The translations under genes were made by a program, and so were the position numbers. Shown here in pieces: positions 49,545 through 60,491 of a DNA stretch of 64,000 nucleotides (position 1 is its first letter; each line of letters starts with the position of its first letter). The notes below the pieces were generated by a model. It saw only the letters and a program-made list of their open reading frames with translations, made no database searches and had not been told where the DNA came from. Origin of the DNA: Bolinopsis microptera (taxonomy: Eukaryota > Ctenophora > Tentaculata > Lobata > Bolinopsidae); contig NC_087072.1 of the NCBI RefSeq assembly GCF_026151205.1, positions 20,178,103 through 20,242,102 of the forward strand. Reading direction: 5' to 3'.

Positions 49545-51750
49545 AATCACTGCATGCCCAGAACCGATACGAGGGGTGCAGAATACCGAACCATCTTAAC
49601 AGTACAGTAAATGAATAGTCTGTTGATTGGCCTTATGACTCTTTCGTAAACTCTTTGGAATTGCTCAGAGCGGTTTAAAATTGGTCGGAAAGTGTTTGTA
49701 TTGGTCCTAAGACCACTCGAATTGGAACATTTTGGAACATTGGTAACATCGGTTCTAGACATGCAGTCATTCCCAAACTTGGTTTGAGTGGTCCTAGGAC
49801 CAATATAAACACTTACCGACCAATTTTAAACCGTTCTGAGAATTTTAAGGACATATATCCATTTTTGTTCATTTTCGTTCATTCCATGAACCTGGGTAAT
49901 ATTATTTGACTTTTGATGGCTCTTAGGCCTAGTTTTTACCTATATTCATCTTAGAAAAACGAATTGAGGCTTCCCAGCACTTAAATACAGCCAATACTTC
50001 GATGTGCCCATGTTCCAAAAATCTGGATTCTCAGGAGAATTATTGTGACAAAATTGGAACATTTTGGGACATTGGTAACATCGGTTCTAGACATGCAGTG
50101 ATTCCCAAACTTGGTTTGAGTGGTCCTAGGCCCAATATAAACACTTTCCGACCAATTTTAAACCATTCTGAGCACTTTGAGAAGAATGTTCATTTTCGTT
50201 CATTTCTGGTCATTTCATGGGTAATTTTATACGACTTTGATGGCTCCTAGGCCTAGCTTACGGATATATCCATCTTAGAAAACCGAATTGAGGCTTCCCA
50301 GCACTTAAATACAGCCAATACTTCGATGTGCCCATGTTCCAAAAATCTGGATTCTCAGGAGAATTATTGTGACAAAATTGGAACATTTTGGAACATTGGT
50401 AACATCGGTTCTAGACATGCAGTGATTCCCAAACTTGGTTTGAGTGGTCCTAGGACTAATATAAACACTTTCCGACCAATTTTAAACCGTTCTGAGTATT
50501 TTTAGGACAATATTCATTTTTGTTCATTTTCGTTCATTCCATGAACCTGGGTAATGTTATTTGAGTTTTGATGGCTCTTAGGCCTAGTTTTTACCGATAT
50601 CCATCTTAGAAAACCGAATTGAGGCTTCCCCGCACTTAAATACAGCCAATACTTCGACGTGCCCATGTTCCAAAAATCTGGATTCTCAGGAGGATTATTG
50701 TGCCAAAATTGGAACATTTTGGAACATTGGTAACATCGGTTCTAGACATGCAGTGATTCCCAAACTTGGTTTGAGTGGTCCTAGGACTAATATTAACACT
50801 TTCCGACCAATTTTAAACCGTTCTGAGCATTTTTAGGACAATATTCATTTTTGTTCATTTTCGTTCATTCCATGAACCTGGGTAATGTTATTTGAGTTTT
50901 GATGGTTCTTAGGCCTAGTTTTTACCTATATCCATCTTAAAAAACCGAATTGAGGCTTCCCAGCACTTAAATACAGCCAATACTTCGGTGTGCCCATGTT
51001 CCAAAAATCTGGATTCTCAGGAGGATTATTGTGACAAAATTGGAACATTTTGGAACATTTTGGAACATTGGTAACATCGGTTCTAGACATGCAGTGATTC
51101 CCAAACTTGGTTTGAGTGGTCCTAGGACTAATATTAACACTTTCCGACCAATTTTAAACCGTTCTGAGCATTTTTAGGACAATATTCATTTTTGTTCATT
51201 TTCGTTCATTCCATGAACCTGGGTAATGTTATTTGAGTTTTGATGGTTCTTAGGCCTAGTTTTTACCTTTATCCATCTTAAAAAACCGAATTGAGGCTTC
51301 CCAGCACTTAAATACAGCCAATACTTCGATGTGCCCATGTTCCAAAAATCTGGATTCTCAGGAGGATTATTGTGACAAAATTGGAACATTTTGGAACATT
51401 TTGGAACATTGGTAACATCGGTTCTAGACATGCAGTGATTCCCAAACTTGGTTTGAGTGGTCCTAGGACTAATATAAACACTTTCCGACCAATTTTAAAC
51501 CGTTCTGAGCATTTTTAGGACAATATTCATTTTTGTTCATTTTCGTTCATTCCATGAACCTGGGTAATGTTATGCTACTTTCGATGGCCCCTAGACCTAG
51601 CTTGCAAATATATCCATCATTTACAATTATTTTTGGCACTATTTAGAGCTCATTAGGGCAAATAAATGCATGGCACACTTTTGGCACAATTTTGGCACAT
51701 GTTCCAAAAATGTTCCAAAAATGTTCCAAAAATCTGGATTCATCAACTCC
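49545..51750 (-). repeat. Right half of inverted satellite, about six units of 324-341 bp
   Basis: TCCCAAACTTGGTTTGAG occurs at 49771, 50103, 50427, 50758, 51099 and 51440. The first about 175 bp (49545-49720) are still in the + orientation, so the switch point is near 49720. Each unit carries a 60-80 codon minus-strand frame that is only repeat-borne. Confidence 0.9.
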
Positions 51751-51853
51751 ATGTTTTAAGAAGACCCTTTGCAGAGGGTCTATTCTCGGTTTTTGTGGCA
51801 CTGCCCCATCTTGTAATTATTATCCTATTATAGAGCTATTGCCTACATTACTA

Positions 51854-51859
51854 TTTATT
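51854..51859 (-). terminator. Putative poly(A) signal
   Basis: AATAAA on the minus strand about 350 bp after the stop of the RING fusion gene. Confidence 0.25.
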
Positions 51860-52205
51860 CTACCTTATTCTCTATCTTATATTATTTGTTTACCTTTATA
51901 GGAACTACTCACTACAGACTAAACAACTCTGAAATGTCTGAGGGAAAGTGGGCCACAAAAGGGTCCAAGCTGCGCCAAAATTTTAGTTAAACCCTATAAC
52001 GTTTTAAGATGGTTTACTCTCAGATTTAATATTATTGGTTTACCTTCACAGCAATTACTGTAATAATTATATTCCAAACACATGCCACAAATAGGGGCAA
52101 GTAATGGGGTCGTGCCACAAAGAAGACTAAGTGACATATTGTGGTGAGCGGTGATTGGAGATACTCCTCAATAACTGATAGACTGATGTGATGACCACAC
52201 CTTTT

Positions 52206-54659
52206 TCAAGTAGCCATTGTGTCTATATCCCTAATCAGTAAACTGAGTGTAAAGGCCTTTGTTTCAGAGCACACGTAAAACCAGTCAGGTTTCGGTGAAA
52301 GTGGCTACCTTAATACAAGTGACAAACTTTGCGTCTGCTCTGAGACTAATTGAAATGACGTGTAAAAACTAACTGAAATTAGAGTCTTTTGTTTGATGTA
52401 CTTCGTGAGATGCTCCACTTTGAGTTTCATGGAACAGCGGATGAATTTCATGGGCATCTGCGGAATTGATAGTTCCTTCCTGTGGATAGATTAATGTTTA
52501 AAAATTGGATAATATAAGTATCATTTTTAATTATTATTATAATTAAAATTTGATAATATAATTACTTCTTTTTATTATGATATAATTATTGAATATACAG
52601 ACTATTTTGATGACTCACTTAACGGGCTCTATACAGAGAGACATTTTCAAATCGTTTGTATGGAACCACGTTCTACCATCATCCGGGGGAAACTTGGCTG
52701 GTTCTGAGTCTACAAATTGGGAGTGTTAATAAACATAAAGTCATTTTAGCACCTTTGAAATTTAGTAGTTAAACTCAGTGCTGCATTTACGAAACATAAT
52801 GATTTAATCCATATTATAACATTGTTACACTAGGAACTTAATTAAAAGAGCTGAAAATTACTCAAGATAAATCACAAATCTCGAAAGGTTCGAAATCCCT
52901 CAACTATTTCGGATAACAATTTGTAAGCAAAAAAGTGTCGGTCAGAAAGGAAAAATATTCGAAGACTGGTACTAGGAAGTCTTGGTATTATTTACCTTGG
53001 GTATTAGGAGTTATGGGACGGGAGCTGTTACCATTGAGAGGCACTGACAATCCTCTGTTAGCGTAGAAATCATTCCGCCTCTTTATCTCACTCTCCATCA
53101 GCCCAGGTACCAGCTTGTTTATTACGTCTTGTAGTTTTGTGTCAGTCCTGAAACCACAAGTGGCTTGATGTTGTGATGTTAACACGTCATAACATTCAAT
53201 TTAACAAAACTATAACACAAACATCAATAACATTGTGATTCATAATCTATAAATAAGATTATGTGTATTTGGAAGTCACAATTAACACCGTTCCCAAACT
53301 TGCGATCCTTCACTCCAGTCTAAAAACGTATTCTTAAAGGCAAGAGGAATTACCCGATATACTGCATGGGAGCTGTTTCGTGGATCAGGATTTTACACTG
53401 GGGACAGGTTTGTCTTGTCTGCAGGTGTTTTACTAAACACGATTTACAAACTGAAGAAAACAGGATTTTATATTATCATGTCTGTAAAAGGTGCCGCCTG
53501 TTTTTTTCAAGCGATACTAATTAAATTAATACTAATTGATCATGATAGATATAATATGAAAGACAGTCAAAAATGTAAATTTCTATAACGTGACTCACAA
53601 GAGTGCAGGCATTCTGTGACAGTGGTAGCATCCACAATGTAGCCGCTACATATACTGCAAACTATGTGCTCGTTCAACTCTTTCAACTTCATTGCAGCCT
53701 GAAATGTTTAAAATGTAAATAATCGACATACCAGGAATCTACCAGAATGCCACTCTGGCTTCATTCTCAAATATAATATCGATTATAGGTAAAAATACCA
53801 ATCTATCAAGAGTTTGCATATGAAAAGGTTTGAAGTGTTAGAAAAATTCATCCTCAGAATCAATGGAATACTGCAGTGTTACCTCTTTTTTCACAACAGT
53901 AATCTTGATTTCAGATTTGCGGCGTTTAGGTGCAGGTTTTTCAGGAACAGCAAAAGATTCAGGACGAACAACCGCCTTAATGTCGCAAACCAAGCAATCA
54001 TCGTCATCATCGTGTCCTTTCCATTCGACTGGTATTATTTCTGCAAGATATTGGATAAACTATATCATTTTATATACAACAAGAGATAGCTGTAATGTTG
54101 ATTGTATAGTATAAATAGTAAATACAGCAATGTAATCAATAAAACAGTAACTTAAATGTGCCAATTTATGACTTGATAAGCTCTGTAGTGATCCCAGTTA
54201 TAAGACAGATAATAAAACCAACCTTTTACTTTGTTGCTTGGTTCTGATATCTGGGACTGACAGTTGAAACATAAGTACCTGAGGGGTAGTCGTATTCACA
54301 ATCTATTTATATTTTATCAATCTTCGGCGATGTCAGCTTAAAATAAATCCGCAAAGCCAGCACTCACTAGACTAATGCTCGATTATATTTTCAACATAGC
54401 CAGTATTCAGTAAGTTGGTAATTATTTAAATTAAACGAATTTAACAAGTTCATGTGTATCTACGCTCAATGAACTTGTTTTCTTACTTTGGATGAACATC
54501 AGTCCTGTCGTCCGAAATGTCAACACCGAACACCTCCTTAATCTGTGTCTCAAAGGTTTGACTGTGATAGGGCCGTCCTTTGTTGCGACGCTCGCCACAG
54601 ATCCTACACAGTTTCTGAAGATTGTTGTAGTGCTCCGGCTGGTGCGTTGTCATTTTCAT
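52206..54659 (-). CDS. RAG1-N-like zinc module fused to PCGF3/5-like RING and RAWUL-like tail
   Basis: Nine exons on the minus strand: 54659-54487, 54278-54223, 54040-53883, 53698-53599, 53450-53354, 53147-52996, 52709-52619, 52479-52374, 52304-52206 (1032 nt, 343 aa, stop TGA). Every junction keeps frame at GT-AG sites. Residues 17-95 match the RAG1 N-terminal zinc region in order: LCRICG (C18, C21), VFGVDI, H56-P, C61-x2-C64, VEW and H86, C92-x2-C95; a basic KRRK follows. Residues 143-181 are a perfect C3HC4 RING. It and the next segment ([29 protein letters not shown]) are diagnostic of Polycomb PCGF3/5, partners of RING1 E3 ligases in PRC1 complexes. Residues about 268-343 resemble a shortened RAWUL domain. 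Expected to be a nuclear chromatin or DNA-binding protein. The last exon is the least certain, and more 5' coding sequence is possible. The fusion order is read directly; its function is unknown. Confidence 0.85.
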
Positions 54660-55218
54660 GCCATCAAATCTTTCTTAAGACTGGAGGTGCGTTATAAGAT
54701 TTTATTAGGTTAGAAAGTCTTGAATTGTGTTAATATAGCATAACAATATATGATTATAGTTTAGAATTTGGTTAAGTCCTTAGTTTTTTGACATAAAAAA
54801 TAATTTCAGTTTTCACTAGATCATAGGAATTATGTTATTATATTAGTCAAACACAATCACACAGAAATAAAAGAATAAAAAGAACTATATTCTACATGTT
54901 TCTCTATTAAAATTTAAAATTTAATCATGAATATTCGATTGTTACCATTTTATTAATCTAACTTATTTTCTGATTTAAAAACGAATTGACTGTTAGCAGC
55001 ACTATCCCAACTTTTAAAAATAAAAATGTTTTAAAATTGGTCAAAAACTGACCACATCAAGGTATTAAAAATGAAAAATTAACAATTCTTTTGCAAGGAC
55101 TAGGTATATGCTAATGAAAAAAGCTGCAGATCATATATTGATTAAAACATAGCAGTATAAATTAAAAACCTGGATTTTTGTATCAGAAAGTCTAGGATCC
55201 TTAATATCATTATATTTG
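54660..55218. other. Upstream region of the RING fusion gene
   Basis: AT-rich. An in-frame stop 15 bp before the first ATG and a possible TTAAG acceptor suggest a 5' leader exon. No promoter motif is clear. Confidence 0.4.
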
Positions 55219-55320
55219 TGGACATGCTAAACATTTTTGGACACTGGACATGCTAAACATTTGTGGACACTGGACATGCTAGACATTTGTGGACACTGGG
55301 CATGTTAGACATACTTATAA
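55219..55320. repeat. 26-bp tandem repeat, four copies
   Basis: GGACATGCTAAACATTTGT-like unit at 55220, 55246, 55272 and about 55298. Confidence 0.75.
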
Positions 55321-55440
55321 CAATTTTAGTCACATTTCGTTTTCTACCGATTTTGTCAGAAGCCTGGTAGATTAAAGGGTAGGAAAAAAGGGTGTTCAAT
55401 TTTCATGTCAGGGGGCATAATTTAAAAATCGTAGTGTTTT

Positions 55441-55568
55441 CCTAGAAGCACACAACCCTTCAATAACTAACGTAATTTTCTCTGAAATTGTTAAACAATT
55501 CTGATACGAATTATGTTAGTTATTAAAGGGTTGTGTGTGGGTAGTTACTTCTGGGCCACCCTGTATAA
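55441..55568. mobile_element. Hairpin MITE with one mariner-like end
   Basis: About 30-bp arms (CACACAACCCTTCAATAACT and its complement) around a loop of about 30 nt. The right side ends ACTTCTGGGCCACCCTGTA, the same terminus as the elements at 32892 and 59476. Confidence 0.6.
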
Positions 55569-55611
55569 TAATTAAAAGAATTGCTTAAATAGTATTACAT
55601 TCATTAACGTT

Positions 55612-55617
55612 TTTATT
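55612..55617 (-). terminator. Putative poly(A) signal
   Basis: AATAAA on the minus strand about 50 bp beyond the stop of the 327-aa gene. Confidence 0.45.
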
Positions 55618-55667
55618 CCGCTAATAAATAGCATACTAAGAAAAGGTTACTGTACGTTATTTCTTTT

Positions 55668-56651
55668 CTAAGTACATTTATTTTTGGTAACCAAATAATC
55701 AGCAACATTATACATAACAAACATTTTGTGATAGTAATACTCATTACTGGCAGGTTCAGTAGGAGGATTTCTCTTATAATATAATTTATGAGGATCAAAG
55801 AGTGGGTTAACAAAATCCTTGTAAAGAGGATAAGGCATAGCACAGTCTCCGGGAATATAATTATTTTTGTCTGAGATACGCTCATCAAGACGGTCACATC
55901 GTGAATGTTTAGGACAAAATCTACCCCCGTTATACTGTATGTAGTCCAAACTCAAATTCTCAGGTGAAATGACATCGTGACAGTGTACTCGACTTTTTGA
56001 CGTTTTACGAGACCAAACATCATCCCTGTGAAGTTCCATAACATGAACTTCCTCGCCTGCTGAGTTGAGACAACTTGCCGTTTTTGTGATAAAACCACAT
56101 TTTCCTTTTCTGAAACAGTTAGGGACTCCCGGATGTTGGAAATGGTACATGGTAGCCTCGTCAGTCATCTCACTTACAAACAGGGTTACATTTTCTTCAT
56201 TTGAGGACAAGACATCGCTATGTTTTATCAATTTCAAAAGTTGAATGTATTCTTTGTTATCAGGATGGAAATCATTGTGGTTTGCAAACTTTTGGCATCG
56301 TTTGTATCGCGTCAATTCCCGTCCCCATTCATTAAGACACGAACACTTAGATTTACGATACATACTATACCTCATAGATTCCAAGCCGTTGAGTATTTTT
56401 CTTACATAATCTCTGTGAGCTCTAGTGAAGCCTCGCTTGCAACAAATGTCTTCTATCTGCTCAAGAATGCTACAAGGATCAATCTTAGGCAGCTCCCCAT
56501 CAGCAAACTTTAAAATTATGTACACAATGAAATCAACAACATTATGAACACTTTCAACAAGTTTGTGTTGACTTATGTGGACCACATCTGTTGAATCTAG
56601 AAAAACCCACTCCCTCATCCAATCAAAATTTTTTCCCGATCCATGACTCAA
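55668..56651 (-). CDS. Intronless Cys/His-rich protein, family not recognised
   Basis: A 327-aa uninterrupted frame from ATG (MSHGSGKNFDWMREW) to stop. No family is recognised. The N-terminal third looks helical (VESVHNVVDFIVYIILKF). The central and C-terminal parts hold many Cys and His residues, with possible metal-ligand clusters around residues 104-120 (CSC then C), 180-215, and 245-255 (CPKHSRC). The C-terminus is aromatic-rich (YYYHKMFVMYNVADYL). No signal peptide or clear membrane span. Intronless in a locus where neighbours are spliced, and tail-to-head with another intronless gene, so it may belong to a lineage-specific or retrocopied family. A poly(A) signal lies about 50 bp after the stop. 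Confidence 0.7.
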   Translation of the reverse strand: MSHGSGKNFDWMREWVFLDSTDVVHISQHKLVESVHNVVDFIVYIILKFADGELPKIDPCSILEQIEDICCKRGFTRAHRDYVRKILNGLESMRYSMYRKSKCSCLNEWGRELTRYKRCQKFANHNDFHPDNKEYIQLLKLIKHSDVLSSNEENVTLFVSEMTDEATMYHFQHPGVPNCFRKGKCGFITKTASCLNSAGEEVHVMELHRDDVWSRKTSKSRVHCHDVISPENLSLDYIQYNGGRFCPKHSRCDRLDERISDKNNYIPGDCAMPYPLYKDFVNPLFDPHKLYYKRNPPTEPASNEYYYHKMFVMYNVADYLVTKNKCT

Positions 56652-57019
56652 AGTGCCGAAGACACAAAAGAGTCAAGGACAAGGGTTAGCGATTGAGGTT
56701 TTTTTTTGTATATGGTAGCTTTGCGACCGTGCGTGCGTGCGTGCCCTCGCCCCCAGTCTAGTTATCGCCCACGTGTCTGCCTGCGCAAAGTTATTTTGCG
56801 CGATCATCTGAATTAAACAATTGTTGGCGCGCGGTGCTGAAATGTTCAAGTACATTGTTAATTTTACCATGTACGCATCCCGATAGGGACTAATTGATAG
56901 CATTGTATTATTATTTTGAGTTAGTATTACTATTTTGCACAGATCCGTGTCAGGTTGCATAAACAATAAACATATAGTTACATAGAAATATACACGATTT
57001 TCAAATTCAATATCTAGAA
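56652..57019. promoter_or_regulatory. GC-rich intergenic strip, likely promoter of the 327-aa gene
   Basis: GC peak at 56720-56840 with a GCGTGCGTGCGTGC run, a CACGTG at 56770 and GCGCGC words, directly upstream of the minus-strand start at 56651. Confidence 0.4.
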
Positions 57020-58114
57020 TTATATCAACTGGGCGGCGCTCGGCCTGTCACTTCGCCATATCTGCATGCTTATAAACAGCAAAGACTGGGGTCCCCAGGT
57101 GGTACTGGTATGGAATATGATAGAATACTTCATCCCGGATCGGGAAATTGAGCGGCCATCCACAAAAGAAAAGCGGCCGCATTTCTTGTTGAGATTGTAT
57201 ATTTGTTGTATATCCTGAAACATCGGATATTTAGTGGAATCAGCAACAGTGTGACACACAAACTTCATATCTTCCAGTGACTGAGATCCGAACTTTGTCA
57301 TCAGGATTTCGACAACCTGGTGATACAATTGCGGTTGCCTAATTCTGCAGAGGGATAAGTTTACATTTTCTATCAGGTACCTACATGCAGAGCCATCAGC
57401 CAGCCCAGATTCCTTGTTATCGTTGTCCCCAACAAGTCTGATAACTATTTCCAACAAGATATTCAGCTGAGGATATGGAATGATCCGAAGAAGAACATCA
57501 ATATCTAGACGACTAAAGTTGTTAACCTGAAGCTTAACGAATTCCTTGCCAAATTGTGGACCGTCATCATAAAACATGTTAGCAGCTATTTCCCTATGCT
57601 GATGATTATCAATAAACAAATCAATAAATGACCTGAATCGGTATCCCCATTCTTTATCATCTCCCCATATTCTAATCATGTATTTGCACTCCTCCAAAAG
57701 AAACATAGAGTCACTAAACTCCCATTCCTTCATTTGGAAATCAATTCGACCAGCGCTTTCATTGTAGTCTCTTAGATTACTAATACCATTTATTAACCCT
57801 TTTGACTGAATAAATCTTTTTATGTAGAGATATAGATGACATGCATCTCTCATCCAAGATATGTCAAATACCATGATCAGTTTATGAAGTTCTCTTAAAT
57901 GCTGCTTCTCAATGAAATCAAACCATTTAGTATCTGAATCTAAATATGTCAAAAACAATACGACAGTTTCAGTGCTGAAATCCAGTAGATCTATCTCTGT
58001 TTGGTAGAGCTCATTGATCATTTCATCAAAGACTGGACTGTCTGTGACTAAAATGTCACGGCTGACTGTTAATGGATCTTGACCTTGCACTTTGATTATT
58101 ATCAGATCCTCCAT
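57020..58114 (-). CDS. Intronless BTB/POZ-like protein
   Basis: A 364-aa single-exon frame. The first about 100 residues have the BTB pattern: beta-strand start (LIIIKVQGQDPLTVSRDILV), buried DSPVFDEMI, an acidic strand (IDLLDFSTETVVLFLTYLD), then LHKLIMVFDISWMRDACHLYL as the helical second half. Residues about 100-220 are helical and BACK-like (FLLEECKYMIRIW). No Kelch repeats, MATH or zinc fingers are seen, so the C-terminus (about 220-364) is unassigned. BTB proteins of this sort usually dimerise and often recruit CUL3, which here is inference. Strong as a gene; moderate as a BTB member. Confidence 0.72.
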   Translation of the reverse strand: MEDLIIIKVQGQDPLTVSRDILVTDSPVFDEMINELYQTEIDLLDFSTETVVLFLTYLDSDTKWFDFIEKQHLRELHKLIMVFDISWMRDACHLYLYIKRFIQSKGLINGISNLRDYNESAGRIDFQMKEWEFSDSMFLLEECKYMIRIWGDDKEWGYRFRSFIDLFIDNHQHREIAANMFYDDGPQFGKEFVKLQVNNFSRLDIDVLLRIIPYPQLNILLEIVIRLVGDNDNKESGLADGSACRYLIENVNLSLCRIRQPQLYHQVVEILMTKFGSQSLEDMKFVCHTVADSTKYPMFQDIQQIYNLNKKCGRFSFVDGRSISRSGMKYSIIFHTSTTWGPQSLLFISMQIWRSDRPSAAQLI

Positions 58115-58599
58115 ACTATACCTTGGGAGTGCAGTGGTGATAAAATTAGCATATTATAGATGTTAATAAAATTTATGAAGTTACGGCAGCAGAATAAACA
58201 CTAAAATTCAGTTATGTATCAATTGCAATTCTTCTGAAAATAAGAAATTATTCCCTTTTAATAATAATGGAAAACATTTCAGTTTGATCGACTAAGCTGA
58301 CAGATTATTGATTAATTAAGTCATTCAAGTTAATTACATTTGTTGCACATATACATGTACATAGAGGCCATAGTACGATGAGTACTGTATAAGATTCCGG
58401 TAGGAATAATTTGATATGCGATATCAGGACATGAGGACAGGGCCTACAAGCTTGGTTTTGGATTAAAAGGTGCTAGGACAATTTACAATCTTCTAGCAAG
58501 ACCCCTTTCAATATACAGACTGGCTAGTTTGGATATTCTCGGCTCAAAGTTGTTACAGTTAAACCACTATTTACCGCAGATTTGGGAGAAAGGAAGCAT
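58115..58599. other. Upstream region of the BTB-like gene
   Basis: AT-rich; no gene seen. Confidence 0.4.
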
Positions 58600-59474
58600 C
58601 TGCGAACCGCGGTAAATCAGGTTTTGAACTGTTCAACATTTATGATAGTAGATAAAAGTAGATATTTAGAGGATCAATTAAAATGATCTCAAGCAACAAA
58701 GATCAAGCGCAGTAAAATCGATAATTTTGCATGATTGTAGTCAGCAACTATAGACTAAAATGTAATAAAGACAATGGGAATTAGTATGGATTAGTTGATT
58801 GACGATGTCAACCCTTCAAGATCGTTGCTCTGTGAAGGGATCTACAAAGGGTTCTACAAAGGAATCTACAAAGGGATCTACAAAGGGATCTACGAAGAGA
58901 TCTACAAAGGGACTCACAAAGGGATCCACGAAGAGATCTACAAAGGGATCCACAAAAGGATCTACGAAGAGATCTACAAAGGGACTCACAAAGGGATCCA
59001 CGAAGAGATCTACAAAGGGATCTACAAAGGGATCTACGAAAAGATCTACAAAGGGATCCACAAAGGGATTTACGAAGCAATCTAAGAAGGGATTTAAGAA
59101 GGAATATAAGAATGGATTTACAATGGGATTTGCGAAGGGTCTATGCATCTTCAATGCGAAGCAAGAATGATAGTTTGTGCAGTACGTCGAAGCGGCGAAG
59201 TCCTCCAAATGGATTAGTTGATCAACCTTCCCTGTGAGAACGAGGATAAGATTTGCAATGTTGAAACAACTCTTATTACTCTACGAGGCCAGGGTAACGA
59301 GGAAAGAAGGTGGACACCAAACACAAGATCCATCTATCAGAAGAACACCTGCGAACTGCGGTTAATAAGGGTTTAAACTTTTCAAAATTTCTGATAGTAG
59401 ATAAAAGTAAATATTTAGAGGACTAATGAAAATGATCTCAAGCAACAAAGATCAAGCGCAGTAAAATCGATAAA
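58600..59474. repeat. Pair of about 125-bp direct repeats
   Basis: 58600-58724 and 59349-59474 share 'gatagtagataaaagta', 'atatttagagga' and 'gatctcaagcaacaaagatc'. They bracket the 12-bp minisatellite at a spacing of about 750 bp. Confidence 0.8.
58834..59150. repeat. 12-bp minisatellite, more than 20 copies
   Basis: GAAGGGATCTAC and variants (AAAGGGATCCAC, GAAGAGATCTAC), decaying towards the right end. Since 12 is a multiple of 3, several frames on both strands stay open (GSTK, GIYK and VDPF repeats). There is no independent sign that any is translated. Confidence 0.9.
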
Positions 59475-59475
59475 G

Positions 59476-59650
59476 TACAGGGTGGACCAAAAGTCAGTAC
59501 CCATACGTTGGCCTTAATAGCTCAGTCACTGAGTGCCCAATTGAAATAATTCTTTCTGGTATGACTTACTACCACCACTGGTTCGAGGAATTTGTCAAAT
59601 CGAAAAATATTCGTGTTCATTAAAAAAAATAAAGGTTCATTTTCGCATTT
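59476..59650 (+). mobile_element. Mariner-like MITE end, same family as 32428-32892
   Basis: TACAGGGTGGACCAAAAGTC start, then CCCAATTGAAATAATTCTTT and CTGGTATGACTTA, matching the inverted right arm of the 32.4-kb element. No right terminus is seen. Confidence 0.65.
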
Positions 59651-60491
59651 ATTTGATAGTTTGGATAGTCGGATCAATCCAAATTTTATTGAATTGTGTT
59701 ATTCCACCTGTTGTTGATAGGACTATTGGTGTAAATGTTAGTAAAACAAATTTTTTAGGAAAACAAATTTTTAATACATTAATTTACACTCAAAAATGTA
59801 CAAAATATACACAATTTTTACCTTGCAACACTGGTTCTGCGCGCAGCTGATCGAACAAGTTTGGTTTGCATTTACTAACTACAGTATACAATGTACATGA
59901 AAAGATAACTTACTGAATTGTTTAATACTAAATACATATTAATTCAGATGTTGTTCAATGAGTTAACCACAAAGATGTTCAAATTATGTAGGAAGGTAAA
60001 GGACACAATTGCTAATAATGCTTCTTTGTTCCCGCTGACTACAATTACAATGAACATTTTGCGGAGTTTCTCCAGATGGCTTTTATCGGAGTGCGTGTTA
60101 TTTACTAAGTTATGCACAAGCCAGGCCAACATTTTGTTTTTGTGTCAGCTGCGCTACCAGGTTGCACAGTATGATAAACACTAAAAAATTATACACTATA
60201 TACAAATTTGCTAATACATAATATCAGAGTCCAATCTAGCTGCAAACGTCAGACACCACAGTTCAGCCGCTAAGTACCGTTTAAGTGAACACCGAGACAC
60301 AATTACAGTCACTGCCACCTATAGCGTTATGTCAAGGGTCTGATTAACGGTCTGATTAACGGCCAAGAATAAACGTACATGCGCGCTTTAGAAACCCGCA
60401 CTTTAGAAACCCGCGCAAATGTTGAAGTAGTGAGTAGCTGCAGCGCGCTTATAATATATATTACGTATAGCGTTCCATGTTCTACTAACTA
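59651..60491. other. No supported gene
   Basis: Short frames on both strands around 59918-60184 are not convincing. It may be the interior of the MITE that starts at 59476. Confidence 0.4.

Noticed and set aside
50514-51431. 67-81 codon frames repeated in each satellite unit
   Set aside because: They differ in ends and carry no recognisable motif; repeat-borne.
51600-52140. Further 3' coding exon for the RING fusion gene
   Set aside because: No frame here matches a RAWUL end, and a phase-correct exon with stop exists at 52206-52304.
58805-59208. Long frames on both strands across the 12-bp repeat
   Set aside because: Several frames stay open because the unit is a multiple of three; no homology or splice context.
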